A stretch of DNA of 64,000 nucleotides from NCBI RefSeq assembly GCF_047872805.1, contig NZ_JBLQUK010000003.1, forward strand, positions 169,705-233,704, written 5' to 3'. This document shows, in pieces, positions 16,764 through 26,393 of the stretch (positions within the stretch are counted from its first letter, which is position 1; every line of letters begins with the position of its first letter). The notes below the pieces were generated by a model. The model had not been told where the DNA came from and made no database searches. It worked only from the letters and a program-made list of their open reading frames with translations. The DNA is from Erythrobacter sp047872805 (lineage in GTDB: Bacteria > Pseudomonadota > Alphaproteobacteria > Sphingomonadales > Sphingomonadaceae). The position numbers and the translations under genes are program-made.

Positions 16764-19700
16764 TTGCGTGTGCCCCTCTCTTTCAGGCGCGTGGCAGCAG
16801 CACTTTCCTTGGTGCTGCTGCCATTCGGCGTGTCTGAAGAGGGGGCAAGCGCGCAGGCCCCTATCCAGAACGATGGTGCCGTCACAATCGGCACGATTGA
16901 GAACACTGCCCAGGCATCGTGGCAGGTGTTGGGACGTCCGGTGCAGACCACGTCCAATACTGTGACTTTCAACGTCACGCTTCCGCCTCCAGAAATCCGT
17001 GCGTTCCGTCCCGCGCCGCAAGGCACCATTGAACTGAATTTCCGTGCGCCGCTGTGCAGCGCAGGCGGACAATCGATTCAAGGTGCGGCGGGCGGAACCG
17101 CGGCTGGCGCAGATGGCTCTGCGATTGCGATCACTCCGGCAGGCGGAATGGTCGAACAGACCAGCACTGTGCGCGCCGGTCAGACGGTGCTGTTTGAAGT
17201 CACCGCTTTTGCCGCCAACACTGATCCCGGCGAAGTTGACCAATTGACCATTACGATCACCACTTCGACCGGTGACCGTGAAACCGAAACAATCTTTGAA
17301 ACCGGCGTCGATACGGGCGTATTCGTCGGCCAGATCGATACGATCCGAATGCCCCCCGGTGCAGTTCACAACGATTGCCAGCTGAGTATTGCCGACGGCG
17401 CAGACATTTCCATTGCGGCCTTTTTGCCCGGCGAAACCTCAGTGATTGTCGAAATGCAGGTCGATGTGCTCGCCGATCCGTTCGGTGTAGTGTTCGACAG
17501 CGAGACGGGTGAGCCGGTGAACGGTGCGCGCGTTACCTTGGTCGACGCTGTTACCGGTCAGCCTGCCACCGTGTTTGCGCAGGACGGGGTTACAGCATGG
17601 CCCTCCAGCGTCATTTCCGGCCAGTCGATCACCGACGGGGCAGGGCGCGTCACCGATCTTGATGCGGGCGAGTTCTGGTTCCCGCTGACCTTTCTGGGCA
17701 CATATCGCCTTCAAATTGAGCCGCCTGCGCCTTACTCCGCGCCTTCGCGGGTTAGCCCGGCCAGCCTTTCACAGCTTTCGCGGCCTGATGGGCGCGGCTT
17801 TGTCATTCTCGATGCTTCGTTTGGTGCGCAATTCGCGCTGTCCGACCCCACCCCTGTCCAGGTCGATATTCCGCTCGACCGGCCCAGCCTCGATATCGGG
17901 CTGGTCAAAACAGCCTCGCGTCAGCGGGTGCAGCCGGGCGACGTGGTGTTCTATTCGATCACTGCGAGCAACACCGACCGCTCGCGGCCAAAGCGCGATG
18001 TGGTGATTAGCGATATACCCTCGCGCTTTCTGCGACTGCGTCCCGACAGCATCCGCATCGACGGAGCCGCCGCGCCGGGCGCGGTAAGCATCGCGCCCGA
18101 TGGCGGCTCGATCACCGTTGCGCTCGGTGATATTCCGGGCGGGACATCGCGCCGGGTCACCTATGCCATGTCGGTGCGGGCCGATGCCCCACCGGGCCGC
18201 GCGCTGAATGACGCAGTGGTTACCGATTCGCTGGGCCGCACCGCCCGCGCCAGCGCCGCTGTCGATATCGAACGTGATGCGATAGCAGACCGGATGACGA
18301 TCATTGGCCGCATCACTGCGGGCCCATGCACTCTGGACGATCCGCGGCCCGGCATCCCTGGCGTGCGGGTGGTGATGGAAGATGGCAGCTACGCCATTAC
18401 CGATGTCGATGGCCGTTATCACTTCGAAGGCGTCGTACCGGGCACGCATGTCGTCGCCATTGCCGGAATGACCCTGCCCGAAGGCGCAGAACTGGTCGAT
18501 TGTCAGAGCGACACTCGTAGCGCAGGCAGTGCAGGCTCGCGTTTTGTGATTGGGCAGGGTGGCAGCCTGCTGGTCGCCGATTTCCATGCGGTCCTGCCTG
18601 CCGCTGCGCCCGATGTGCCCGCCGATCCTGTCGCAGCACAAACTGTAACTAGCACGAGAGACCCTGCCGAACCTTCCTTTGCGCCCGACACCGACTGGAT
18701 CGCGCTGGGTGATGGCGAGGATGGTTTCTTAACGCCGGGAGTTACCGCCAATCCGCGCGCGCCGGCCATCCGCATCGCCATCCGCCACCGCAAGGGACAA
18801 AGCGTGGTGCTGCGCGTCAATGGTGAAGAGGTCAGCGGACTTGCTTTTGACGGCACACTCAATCCCGAACGCGGCCAGTTTGCGGTCAGTACCTGGCGCG
18901 GGGTCCGGCTTGAAAATGAACGCACCGTGCTCGAAGCCGACATTATCAACAGCTTTGGCAGCGTCAGCAAGACCTTCACCCGCGAAGTGTTCTTCACCAG
19001 CACTCCGACCCGTGTCGAACTGGTGCCGGAAATGTCCAACCTGATAGCCGATGGCCGCACGCGCCCGGTTGTCGCCATTCGCGTGCTGGACCGCAACAAC
19101 CGTCCGCTGCGCGCGGGTGTCTCGGGCAATTTTCAGCTCAATTCCCCCTATGAAAGCGCCGATCAGATTGACCGGCAACAACTCAACCAGTTGACCGGTT
19201 TCAACCCGAGCTCGGCGCGCTGGGTGGTCGAAGGAACCGACGGCATTGCACGCATCGAACTTGCCCCGACCATGGTCAGCGGTTCCTTGCGCCTCGATTT
19301 CGCCTTTGACGATGGCGAGATTGAGCGTGCCCAACAGCTTGAGGCGTGGATAGAGCCGGGCGATATCGAATGGACCATCGTTGGTCTGGCAGAGGGCACC
19401 GTGGGCGCGCGCAGCGTCGCCTATAATATGGACCGCAGCGGGCGGTTCGACAGTGACCTTGGCGATGATGCCCGCGTGGCGCTGTATGCAAAGGGCAGGG
19501 TGCTGGGCCGTTACCTGCTGACGCTCGCCTATGACAGCGCCAAACAGCGCGAAGATCAGCGTGTATTGGGGACCATCGACCCGCAAGCCTATTACACGGT
19601 GTTTGCCGATGGATCGTCGCGGCGTTTTGATGCGGCCAGCCGGGAGAAGCTGTATGTCCGCATCGAAACCGCGACTTTCTATGCTCTATACGGCGATTTC

Positions 19701-21890
19701 GAAACCGCTTTCGACCAGACCCGGCTGGCGCGCTACAACCGCACCGCAACCGGTGTCCGGGCCGAGGCTCGGCTGGGTCAGGTGAAGGCCAGCGGCTTTG
19801 CTGCAGAAATCTCCAGCCGCCGGCAGCGTGACGAGATTCAGGGGCAGGGGATCAGCGGCCCCTATGATCTGAGCAACCGCAGCATCCTTGCCAATAGCGA
19901 GCGGGTGACGATCGAAGTGCGCGACCGGTTCCGTTCGGAACTGATCGTCTCGACCCGAACGTTAACCCGGTTCCTCGATTACGATATCGATCAGCTGTCA
20001 GGCACGATCACCTTTTCGCAGCCGGTGTTGAGCCGCGATGACAATCTCAACCCGCAATTCATCATCGCGGAATATGAAACTGACGGGCTGGGCCGCGCAG
20101 AGCTGAACGCCGGTTTGCGTGCCGATTGGACCAGCACCGATGGCCGCGTGCGGATCGGCGCCAATGCGATCACCGACAAAGGCGAGGGCGCGCGCACCGA
20201 TCTGGGATCGCTCGACCTGCGCGCCCGCATTGGTGACAGCACCGAAGTGCGCGGTGAGATCGCCATGAGCCGCAGCGCAGGGGATAATGCTTCCGGCTGG
20301 ATCGCCGAAATGCAGCACCAGACCGGCAAGCTCGATCTGCTCGCCTATGCCCGCCAGCTTGATGAAGATTACGGGTTTGGACAGCAAAACGGCGCAGAAC
20401 TGGGTCGGCGCAAGATCGGTGTTGATGGCCGCGTGTTCTTGACCGACGAACTCAGCCTGGTGGGCAGCGCGTGGCAGGATGACAGTCTGACCGACACGTC
20501 GCGTCGCCGCGCGGCGCAGGCGCAGCTCAATTTCACGCGCCAGAACACCGATCTGCGGATTGGTCTGACGCATTTCAACGACCGACTCGCCGATGGCACG
20601 GGCCAGACATCAAGTGTGATCGAGGCGGGCGCGACACAGCGCTTGTTCGAAAATTCGCTTGAGGTTTCGCTGGCCAGCGCGGTCGCGCTTGATGATGCGG
20701 AAAGCGTTGATCTACCTGCCCGCCATCGGATCGGATTGCGCTATGCGGTCACCAACAATGTGCGGTTGATTGGCACATATGAGATCGCAGACGGAGCCAA
20801 TGGCGATGCGCGGCAATTGCGCGGCGGGATCGAAGCGACCCCGTGGCAAGGAGGCCAGATCGTCACTTCTGTGGGTCAGCAATCGATCAGCGAATTTGGC
20901 AACCGCACCTTTGCTTCCTTTGGTCTGGCGCAGACACTGCAAGTGACCCCTGAACTGACCATTGATGCAACCATCGACGGCAACCGGACGCTGAACGGTG
21001 CGCCCGGTGCGGATTTGCTGGTCAACCCACTGCAACCGGCGGCGAGCGGCGGCCAGCTCGCCGGCAATCAGCAGTTTGAAGACTTCAACGCAGCCACCAT
21101 CGGCGCTGCGTGGCGCAAGGATCGCTGGAGCGCGGCAGCGCGCGGCGAATATCGCGATGGCGAGCGGGCAGATCGAAAAGGCGTGACCTTCGGCGCGATC
21201 CGCCAGTTGGGCGAGGGCAGCATCGTCGGGTCCGGCGCAACCTGGACCCGCGCCACGGACGAAGGCGGCGCAGCGACCGAGATATTTGATGCCAGCATCG
21301 CCTTTGCTCACCGCCCTGACCACTCCGAAATCGCCATGCTGGGCAAACTTGAATATCGCAGCGACCGCGTAACTGGCGGAATTGCCGGGCAGGCAGGCGC
21401 AGCCGGACGCACCGCTTTGATCGTCGATGGCGATGCAACGTCGCGCCGTCTGGTCGCCAGCTGGTCAACCAACTGGAGCCCGCGCGGCTGGGACGTGGAT
21501 GATAGCGGCATCAAACATCAGACCCGCCGGGATGAATATTCGCTGTTTGTCGGCGGGCGCTATAATTTCGATGAATTTGAAGGGACCGAATTTTCGGGCA
21601 CCACCGTGCTTGTCGGTGCCGATGCGCGCATCGGGATTAGCGAACAGTTCGAAATCGGCGCAAGCGCCACTGTGCGCGCCAATCTGGACGATGACGTCAC
21701 CAGCTTTGCCTATGGTCCGACCATCGGCTTTGTCCCGGCAGAGGGCATGCTGCTGACGCTCGGATACAATATCGATGGGTTCCGCGACGGCGATTTCTCC
21801 GCAGCGCGCAACACCGACAAGGGAGTTTTTGCCGCGGTCCGCTTCAAATTTGACACCGATACGTTCGATTTCCTTGGGCTGGGGCGGTGA
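16764..21890 (+). CDS. Giant DUF11 protein with predicted outer-membrane barrel (locus protein D)
   Basis: A 1708-residue exported protein. Order of parts: signal peptide (1 to about 31); the shared module (about 35-75, IGTIENTAQASW...SNTVTFNV); beta domains; a DUF11 repeat (about 375-500, GLVKTASRQRVQPGDVVFY); an SdrD-B/carboxypeptidase-regulatory-like domain (about 515-580, GVRVVMEDGSYAITDVDGR); an Ig-like domain (about 750-860, ADGRTRPVVAIRVLDRNNRP). From about 870 to the end come alternating amphipathic strands like an outer-membrane barrel, with KLYVRIETATFYALYGDF and VTIEVRDRFRSELIVSTRTL. I have seen similar barrel sequences attached to DUF11 repeats in other phyla, without a known function. 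The start is TTG 16764 or GTG 16770; neither has a clear ribosome site. Confidence 0.8.
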   Translation: MRVPLSFRRVAAALSLVLLPFGVSEEGASAQAPIQNDGAVTIGTIENTAQASWQVLGRPVQTTSNTVTFNVTLPPPEIRAFRPAPQGTIELNFRAPLCSAGGQSIQGAAGGTAAGADGSAIAITPAGGMVEQTSTVRAGQTVLFEVTAFAANTDPGEVDQLTITITTSTGDRETETIFETGVDTGVFVGQIDTIRMPPGAVHNDCQLSIADGADISIAAFLPGETSVIVEMQVDVLADPFGVVFDSETGEPVNGARVTLVDAVTGQPATVFAQDGVTAWPSSVISGQSITDGAGRVTDLDAGEFWFPLTFLGTYRLQIEPPAPYSAPSRVSPASLSQLSRPDGRGFVILDASFGAQFALSDPTPVQVDIPLDRPSLDIGLVKTASRQRVQPGDVVFYSITASNTDRSRPKRDVVISDIPSRFLRLRPDSIRIDGAAAPGAVSIAPDGGSITVALGDIPGGTSRRVTYAMSVRADAPPGRALNDAVVTDSLGRTARASAAVDIERDAIADRMTIIGRITAGPCTLDDPRPGIPGVRVVMEDGSYAITDVDGRYHFEGVVPGTHVVAIAGMTLPEGAELVDCQSDTRSAGSAGSRFVIGQGGSLLVADFHAVLPAAAPDVPADPVAAQTVTSTRDPAEPSFAPDTDWIALGDGEDGFLTPGVTANPRAPAIRIAIRHRKGQSVVLRVNGEEVSGLAFDGTLNPERGQFAVSTWRGVRLENERTVLEADIINSFGSVSKTFTREVFFTSTPTRVELVPEMSNLIADGRTRPVVAIRVLDRNNRPLRAGVSGNFQLNSPYESADQIDRQQLNQLTGFNPSSARWVVEGTDGIARIELAPTMVSGSLRLDFAFDDGEIERAQQLEAWIEPGDIEWTIVGLAEGTVGARSVAYNMDRSGRFDSDLGDDARVALYAKGRVLGRYLLTLAYDSAKQREDQRVLGTIDPQAYYTVFADGSSRRFDAASREKLYVRIETATFYALYGDFETAFDQTRLARYNRTATGVRAEARLGQVKASGFAAEISSRRQRDEIQGQGISGPYDLSNRSILANSERVTIEVRDRFRSELIVSTRTLTRFLDYDIDQLSGTITFSQPVLSRDDNLNPQFIIAEYETDGLGRAELNAGLRADWTSTDGRVRIGANAITDKGEGARTDLGSLDLRARIGDSTEVRGEIAMSRSAGDNASGWIAEMQHQTGKLDLLAYARQLDEDYGFGQQNGAELGRRKIGVDGRVFLTDELSLVGSAWQDDSLTDTSRRRAAQAQLNFTRQNTDLRIGLTHFNDRLADGTGQTSSVIEAGATQRLFENSLEVSLASAVALDDAESVDLPARHRIGLRYAVTNNVRLIGTYEIADGANGDARQLRGGIEATPWQGGQIVTSVGQQSISEFGNRTFASFGLAQTLQVTPELTIDATIDGNRTLNGAPGADLLVNPLQPAASGGQLAGNQQFEDFNAATIGAAWRKDRWSAAARGEYRDGERADRKGVTFGAIRQLGEGSIVGSGATWTRATDEGGAATEIFDASIAFAHRPDHSEIAMLGKLEYRSDRVTGGIAGQAGAAGRTALIVDGDATSRRLVASWSTNWSPRGWDVDDSGIKHQTRRDEYSLFVGGRYNFDEFEGTEFSGTTVLVGADARIGISEQFEIGASATVRANLDDDVTSFAYGPTIGFVPAEGMLLTLGYNIDGFRDGDFSAARNTDKGVFAAVRFKFDTDTFDFLGLGR

Positions 21891-21891
21891 C

Positions 21892-24021
21892 ATGGAGATG
21901 ACCCGCAAAATCGGCAATCTAAAGCCCGCGTTAACCATGATCCGGCAGAACTGGACTATGAGTGTATCGCGCCTGACTGCCGGCTTGGAGACCTGCCTGA
22001 TCGCAGCATCGCGGATGGTGTTGGCGGCGCTTTGTATTGCTTTTGCGCAGCCTGCATTCGCGCAATCGACTTTTACCTATGTCGCCGCAGCCGATGGCAC
22101 GATCAATGGAACCACAACCTGTACCGGTCCCGCCAATCCGCTCGTGCGGAATTTCACGGTTGCGGACAATTTTACAATTGGCGACGTCAATCTGGGCTTC
22201 TTTGCGACCCACACATGGCGCGGTGACATCCGCGTAACCCTGCAAGCGCCCGATGGCACGCGGGTGCAGTTGGTGAATGGCGAGACGAACAGCACCAATG
22301 GCGACAATATCAATGTTCTATTGGATGATAGCGCCGCTGTGACGGTCAATTCGACCAATATCACCGCTGCGCATTCGGCCACCAATCCGCCGCCGTTTCA
22401 GCATCAGCGCAGCCCCAATTCGGCGCTGTCCGCGTTCAATGGCGGCTCGAGTGCAGGGACTTGGCGGCTCGAAATCTGCGATCTGTTTCCAGGTGCAGAC
22501 AATGGCAATTTCCGCCATGCAGAGCTTTACCTGACATCGACACCGGCCAATTTTGCAGATCTGTCGCTGACCAAGTCGCTGATCGGTTCGCCGCCCATCC
22601 AAGGCGGGACCGCGACCTGGCGTTTGACCGTCACCAGTGCGGCCGCTTCGTCGCAAACCGCCAATGGGGTGGTGGTGCAAGACGCTTTGCCGGCAGGATT
22701 TACTTTCGGCACGGCCAGCGGCGATGGCTCGTTCAATTCGGCAACGGGTCAGTGGGACGTTGGCTCCCTTGCGCCAGGTGAAAGCGCTTCGCTGACCATT
22801 TCCGGAACGATCAGTCTGGCAGCGGGCGCGAGTGTGATCAACAGTGCTGAGATTACCGCGAGCAGCGTCATCGATCTCGACTCCTCCGTTAACAATGGTG
22901 CTGCGGGTGAAGACGACTTCGCCAGTTCCAGTTTCATCGTCCAAAGCGGCCGCGCGCCGGGGGTGCCGCCGCTCTTGTCCTGCCCAGCCGGATTCTCCGT
23001 ATTCGACTGGGATACAATTTCAGGATGGACTGCCGGATCCACCAGCAACACCTATGCCTTTGCCGGGTTTGGAAACATCGGTTTCAACCTGACCAATGAC
23101 GGAGCTTATATCAACAACGCTGCTTTCGGCGGGCTATCGCCGACCGTATTCAATGCCTTCACCGGCGGTCTTGTTCCGGGTGAGGACAGTTTGACGGTGG
23201 TCGCCAATCAGGCGAATCTGGCCGGTGAGGTGGAGATTACAGTCACTTTACCGCGAGCCTTCACCGGGCTGCAATTTTCGGTATTCGATGTCGATTTCGG
23301 AACAAACCAGTTTGCCGATCGGCTCGAAGTTGTGGGGCTGAACAACGGATCACCGGTCAATGCGGCATTGACCAATGGCAATGTCAACTTCATCAGCGGC
23401 TCGGCGATCATCGGAGACGGCGCATCCAACACCGACGCCGCGCTTGGCAACGTCGTGGTGACCTTCACTTCCGCCGTCGATACGGTCATTCTGAGATATG
23501 GCAACCACACCACCGCGCCCGCCGATCCCGGACAGCAGGGCATCGGGCTGCACGATATTACCGTGTGCAATCCCTTCACCACGCTCAGCGTCAGCAAAGT
23601 TAGCTCGATCATTTCTGATCCGGTGAACGGTGCCACCAACCCCAAGGCTCTGCCCGGCGCGAGCGTCGATTATCTTATCACTGTCACCAACACTGGCAGC
23701 GAACCGGCCGACGCCGATAGCGTCATGGTCTGGGATGATGGTCCTGCGGATGCGAAAATGTGCCTCATCTCGCGCAGCGGCGGGCCAGTGATCTTCGCTG
23801 ATCCGGGCAGCAATTCGGGCCTCAGCTACAGCTTCTCCAGTCTCGGTTCGGGCGCAGATGATCTCGAATTCTCGAATGACGACGGCGTGAGCTTTACCTA
23901 TGTGCCGAGCGATGACGGCACCGGCTGTGATACGGCGATCACCGATTTCCGGGTGCGCCCAGGCGGCAGCTTTCTGGGCGGCGGCAATTTCACGATTACG
24001 GTGCGATACCAGATCGAATAG
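21892..24021 (+). CDS. Secreted P-domain and DUF11 protein (locus protein E)
   Basis: A 709-residue protein beginning one base after the stop of protein D. A long N-terminus precedes the signal core MVLAALCIAFAQPAFAQ; the ATGs at 21898 or 21958 are alternative starts. About residues 62-210 resemble the proprotein-convertase P-domain (FFATHTWRGDIRVTLQAPDG, then WRLEICDLFPGADNG). Next come a DUF11 repeat (about 220-340, LSLTKSLIGSPPIQGG ending in SSVNNGAAGEDD), an unassigned beta domain (VFDWDTISGWTAGSTSN...), and a final DUF11-type repeat starting SSIISDPVNGATNPKALPGA that mirrors protein C. P-domains often accompany secreted proteases, but no protease motif is present. Likely a surface or matrix component. 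Confidence 0.75.
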   Translation: MEMTRKIGNLKPALTMIRQNWTMSVSRLTAGLETCLIAASRMVLAALCIAFAQPAFAQSTFTYVAAADGTINGTTTCTGPANPLVRNFTVADNFTIGDVNLGFFATHTWRGDIRVTLQAPDGTRVQLVNGETNSTNGDNINVLLDDSAAVTVNSTNITAAHSATNPPPFQHQRSPNSALSAFNGGSSAGTWRLEICDLFPGADNGNFRHAELYLTSTPANFADLSLTKSLIGSPPIQGGTATWRLTVTSAAASSQTANGVVVQDALPAGFTFGTASGDGSFNSATGQWDVGSLAPGESASLTISGTISLAAGASVINSAEITASSVIDLDSSVNNGAAGEDDFASSSFIVQSGRAPGVPPLLSCPAGFSVFDWDTISGWTAGSTSNTYAFAGFGNIGFNLTNDGAYINNAAFGGLSPTVFNAFTGGLVPGEDSLTVVANQANLAGEVEITVTLPRAFTGLQFSVFDVDFGTNQFADRLEVVGLNNGSPVNAALTNGNVNFISGSAIIGDGASNTDAALGNVVVTFTSAVDTVILRYGNHTTAPADPGQQGIGLHDITVCNPFTTLSVSKVSSIISDPVNGATNPKALPGASVDYLITVTNTGSEPADADSVMVWDDGPADAKMCLISRSGGPVIFADPGSNSGLSYSFSSLGSGADDLEFSNDDGVSFTYVPSDDGTGCDTAITDFRVRPGGSFLGGGNFTITVRYQIE

Positions 24022-24098
24022 CGGCACCCTGGCCCGTCAAGGCCAAGTGCTGACTGCGCTGTTGCCGCCAATGCGCGGGGGTGTCAGGGATACCGACG

Positions 24099-24890
24099 AT
24101 GATTCGCAACCCTGTCAAAGAGCCGTTCTTGCCCACTGAGGGCATCCACAACCTGCGCGATTACGGCGGCTATGCGGCTGCCAGCGGCGCGCAGGTAAAG
24201 ACCGGGCTGCTGTTTCGCTCGGGTCAGCATATGGAGGCGAGCGCGGCGGATCTTGATGCGATCCAAGCGCTCGACATACGCACCATCATCGATCTGCGCG
24301 GCACCAGCGAACGCTCTGGCTTTCCGTGCCGCCGCCATGCGGATTTTGCGGCGCATGTGATCGCCTTTGATGGTGAGACGACCAGTTCCCCTCCACACGA
24401 AGGCGGGGGCGGCAGGGTTGAAATGACCCCGGAAAAAGCGCGCGAGCGAATGATTGCGGTCTATACAAAGATGCCGGTGAACCCTGCGATGATCGCCATG
24501 TTCACCCGCTATTTCGAAGCCCTTGAAACCCGCGATGGCGGCAGCCTCGTGCATTGCTTTGCGGGCAAGGACCGGACCGGTATCGCCGCCAGCCTGCTGC
24601 TGCATGTGCTGGGGGTGCATCATGACGATGTGGTGGGCGAATTCCTGCGCACCAATGACGCGCCGACGCAGCATATTCTGGAACGCCAGTCGCTTCCCCG
24701 AATGGAGGCGCATTACGGCATTATCGCGCCAGAAGCCGTGCGCAACCTGATGGGCGTGCGCGAAGAATACATCGCCACCTACTGGACGCAGGTTGAGCGC
24801 AGCCATGGCTCTGTCGATGCCTATCTTGCACAAACTTTAGGTGTGGATGAGACAAGGAAAGCTCGCCTGCGCGAACGCCTGTTGACGTGA
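24099..24890 (+). CDS. Tyrosine/serine phosphatase (Y_phosphatase3 type)
   Basis: A 263-residue protein of the bacterial protein tyrosine/serine phosphatase family. It starts with the family signature NLRDYGGY, followed by LLFRSGQ and IRTIIDLRGTSER. The catalytic P-loop is HCFAGKDRTG, with the nucleophilic Cys and the Arg in the expected HCxxGKDRT pattern. Such enzymes dephosphorylate phosphotyrosine, phosphoserine or phosphoinositides. The ATG at 24099 is preferred over the GTG at 24081 because CAGGGA sits about nine bases before it. The gene is alone between the DUF11 locus and trxB. Confidence 0.88.
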   Translation: MIRNPVKEPFLPTEGIHNLRDYGGYAAASGAQVKTGLLFRSGQHMEASAADLDAIQALDIRTIIDLRGTSERSGFPCRRHADFAAHVIAFDGETTSSPPHEGGGGRVEMTPEKARERMIAVYTKMPVNPAMIAMFTRYFEALETRDGGSLVHCFAGKDRTGIAASLLLHVLGVHHDDVVGEFLRTNDAPTQHILERQSLPRMEAHYGIIAPEAVRNLMGVREEYIATYWTQVERSHGSVDAYLAQTLGVDETRKARLRERLLT

Positions 24891-24949
24891 CAAGCGGCGC
24901 AGACGCTCCCATATCCTTCGCACCATAAGCCCCTTGCAAGAGACACAAC

Positions 24950-25921
24950 ATGGCCACCCATCACACCAGAATGCTCATCATCGGGTCCGGCCCGGCGGGA
25001 TACAGCGCCGCGATCTATGCAGCGCGTGCGATGCTTGCTCCGATTGTGGTGCAGGGGCTTCAGCCCGGCGGCCAACTTACCATTACCACCGATGTCGAGA
25101 ATTATCCGGGTTTCCGCGACGTGGTGCAGGGACCGTGGCTGATGGAGGAAATGCAGGCGCAGGCCGAACATGTCGGCACACGGATGATGTGGGACACGAT
25201 CGTTTCGGTCGATCTGGAAAATGGCCCTCCGTTTCGCGCGATCGGCGACAGCGGCGATGAATATATTGGCGACACTCTGGTGATCTGCACCGGCGCGCAG
25301 GCCAAATGGCTGGGTGTTCCGGGCGAACTGGAATTGGGCGGCAAGGGCGTATCGGCCTGCGCAACCTGCGATGGATTTTTCTATCGCGGGAAAAAGGTCG
25401 CGGTGATCGGCGGCGGCAACACTGCGGTTGAGGAAGCGCTGTATCTCACCAACCATTCTGACGATGTGACCTTGATCCATCGCCGCGACACGCTGCGGTC
25501 GGAGAAGATCCTCGAAGAACGGTTGATGAAGAACCCCAAGATATCGGTGCTGTGGAACAAGGCCGTTGAAAGCTTTGCCGCGGGCGAAAACGGCGCGCTG
25601 CATCATCTGATGCTAAAGGACACGCAATCGGGCGAAGCCTCTACACTCGAAGTCGACGGCGCTTTCGTTGCCATTGGACACGCGCCTGCGACCGAGTTGT
25701 TCAAGGGCAAGCTTCCAATGGACGCCAGCGGGTATCTGCTGACCGAGCCGGGCACGCCTAAGACCGTGATCCCCGGAGTGTTTGCGGCAGGCGACGTGAC
25801 CGACCACGTCTATCGTCAGGCGGTAACGGCGGCGGGCATGGGATGCATGGCGGCGCTCGACGGGGAGCGTTACCTTGCTGCGAACCCGCACGATGTGGCG
25901 CAGGTTGAGGCGGCGGAATAA
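24950..25921 (+). CDS. trxB: Thioredoxin-disulfide reductase
   Basis: A 323-residue flavoprotein. It has the FAD-binding GSGPAGYSAAIYAARA near the N-terminus, the redox-active CATCDG at about residues 136-141, the NADPH-binding GGGNTAVEEALYL, and the C-terminal GVFAAGDVTDHVYRQAVTAAG FAD motif. It reduces thioredoxin with NADPH in the cytoplasm. Length and motif spacing are normal. A GC-rich hairpin overlaps its stop codon. Confidence 0.95.
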   Translation: MATHHTRMLIIGSGPAGYSAAIYAARAMLAPIVVQGLQPGGQLTITTDVENYPGFRDVVQGPWLMEEMQAQAEHVGTRMMWDTIVSVDLENGPPFRAIGDSGDEYIGDTLVICTGAQAKWLGVPGELELGGKGVSACATCDGFFYRGKKVAVIGGGNTAVEEALYLTNHSDDVTLIHRRDTLRSEKILEERLMKNPKISVLWNKAVESFAAGENGALHHLMLKDTQSGEASTLEVDGAFVAIGHAPATELFKGKLPMDASGYLLTEPGTPKTVIPGVFAAGDVTDHVYRQAVTAAGMGCMAALDGERYLAANPHDVAQVEAAE

Positions 25922-25931
25922 CCCGCCGCCT
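25908..25931. terminator. Probable bidirectional hairpin between trxB and MAPEG genes
   Basis: AGGCGGCGG and CCGCCGCCT form a perfect nine-base-pair stem with a six-base loop that contains the trxB stop. The convergent MAPEG gene ends at 25941, so one hairpin could terminate both. There is no long T-run, so intrinsic termination may be weak. Confidence 0.55.
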
Positions 25932-25940
25932 TCCTCGCGT

Positions 25941-26369
25941 TCAGAACACTGCCAGCGCGGCGTGCAGGATCAACGCCATCAACACCACGCTCGATAGTGC
26001 AAAGAGCACGAACCGCACGATCACTTTGTTGGCGGTCACTTGCACAATCGAGTGTACCACGCGCAGCCCGACGTAAATCCACGCGAGAAATGCGTTCATC
26101 CCGTCGCCTTGGCCAATGATCGCCAGCACGATTGCCACTGCGTAAAACAGAGTGGGCGCTTCGTGTAGGTGATTGTAATTATCAGCCTTCCAATTGACCG
26201 CGTCTGGCAGTTTTTGACGCAAGTCCGCCCCAACACCGCCAACTAGGTTCTTGCTGTCAATTCCGGCCTTCTGCATCGCCGGGATGCGGGTGACATACAT
26301 CCACAGCCAGATAATCATCGTCCAGATCATCAGCGCGATAGCCGGCTGCAGAATGTCCATACCAATCAT
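25941..26369 (-). CDS. MAPEG family membrane protein (copy 1)
   Basis: A 142-residue protein with four hydrophobic helices, the size and pattern of bacterial MAPEG proteins (membrane-associated proteins in eicosanoid and glutathione metabolism). Features are RIPAMQKAGID after helix 1, NWKADNYNHLHEAPTLFYAV before helix 2, and AWIYVGLRVVHSIVQ, the conserved Arg-Val-His segment. It probably binds glutathione or a lipid, but the substrate is unknown. It follows a paralogue of the same size by 24 bases in the same direction, so the two are a tandem duplication. Confidence 0.82.
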   Translation of the reverse strand: MIGMDILQPAIALMIWTMIIWLWMYVTRIPAMQKAGIDSKNLVGGVGADLRQKLPDAVNWKADNYNHLHEAPTLFYAVAIVLAIIGQGDGMNAFLAWIYVGLRVVHSIVQVTANKVIVRFVLFALSSVVLMALILHAALAVF

Positions 26370-26393
26370 GTCAGTTCGTGCCCTTTCGATGAA

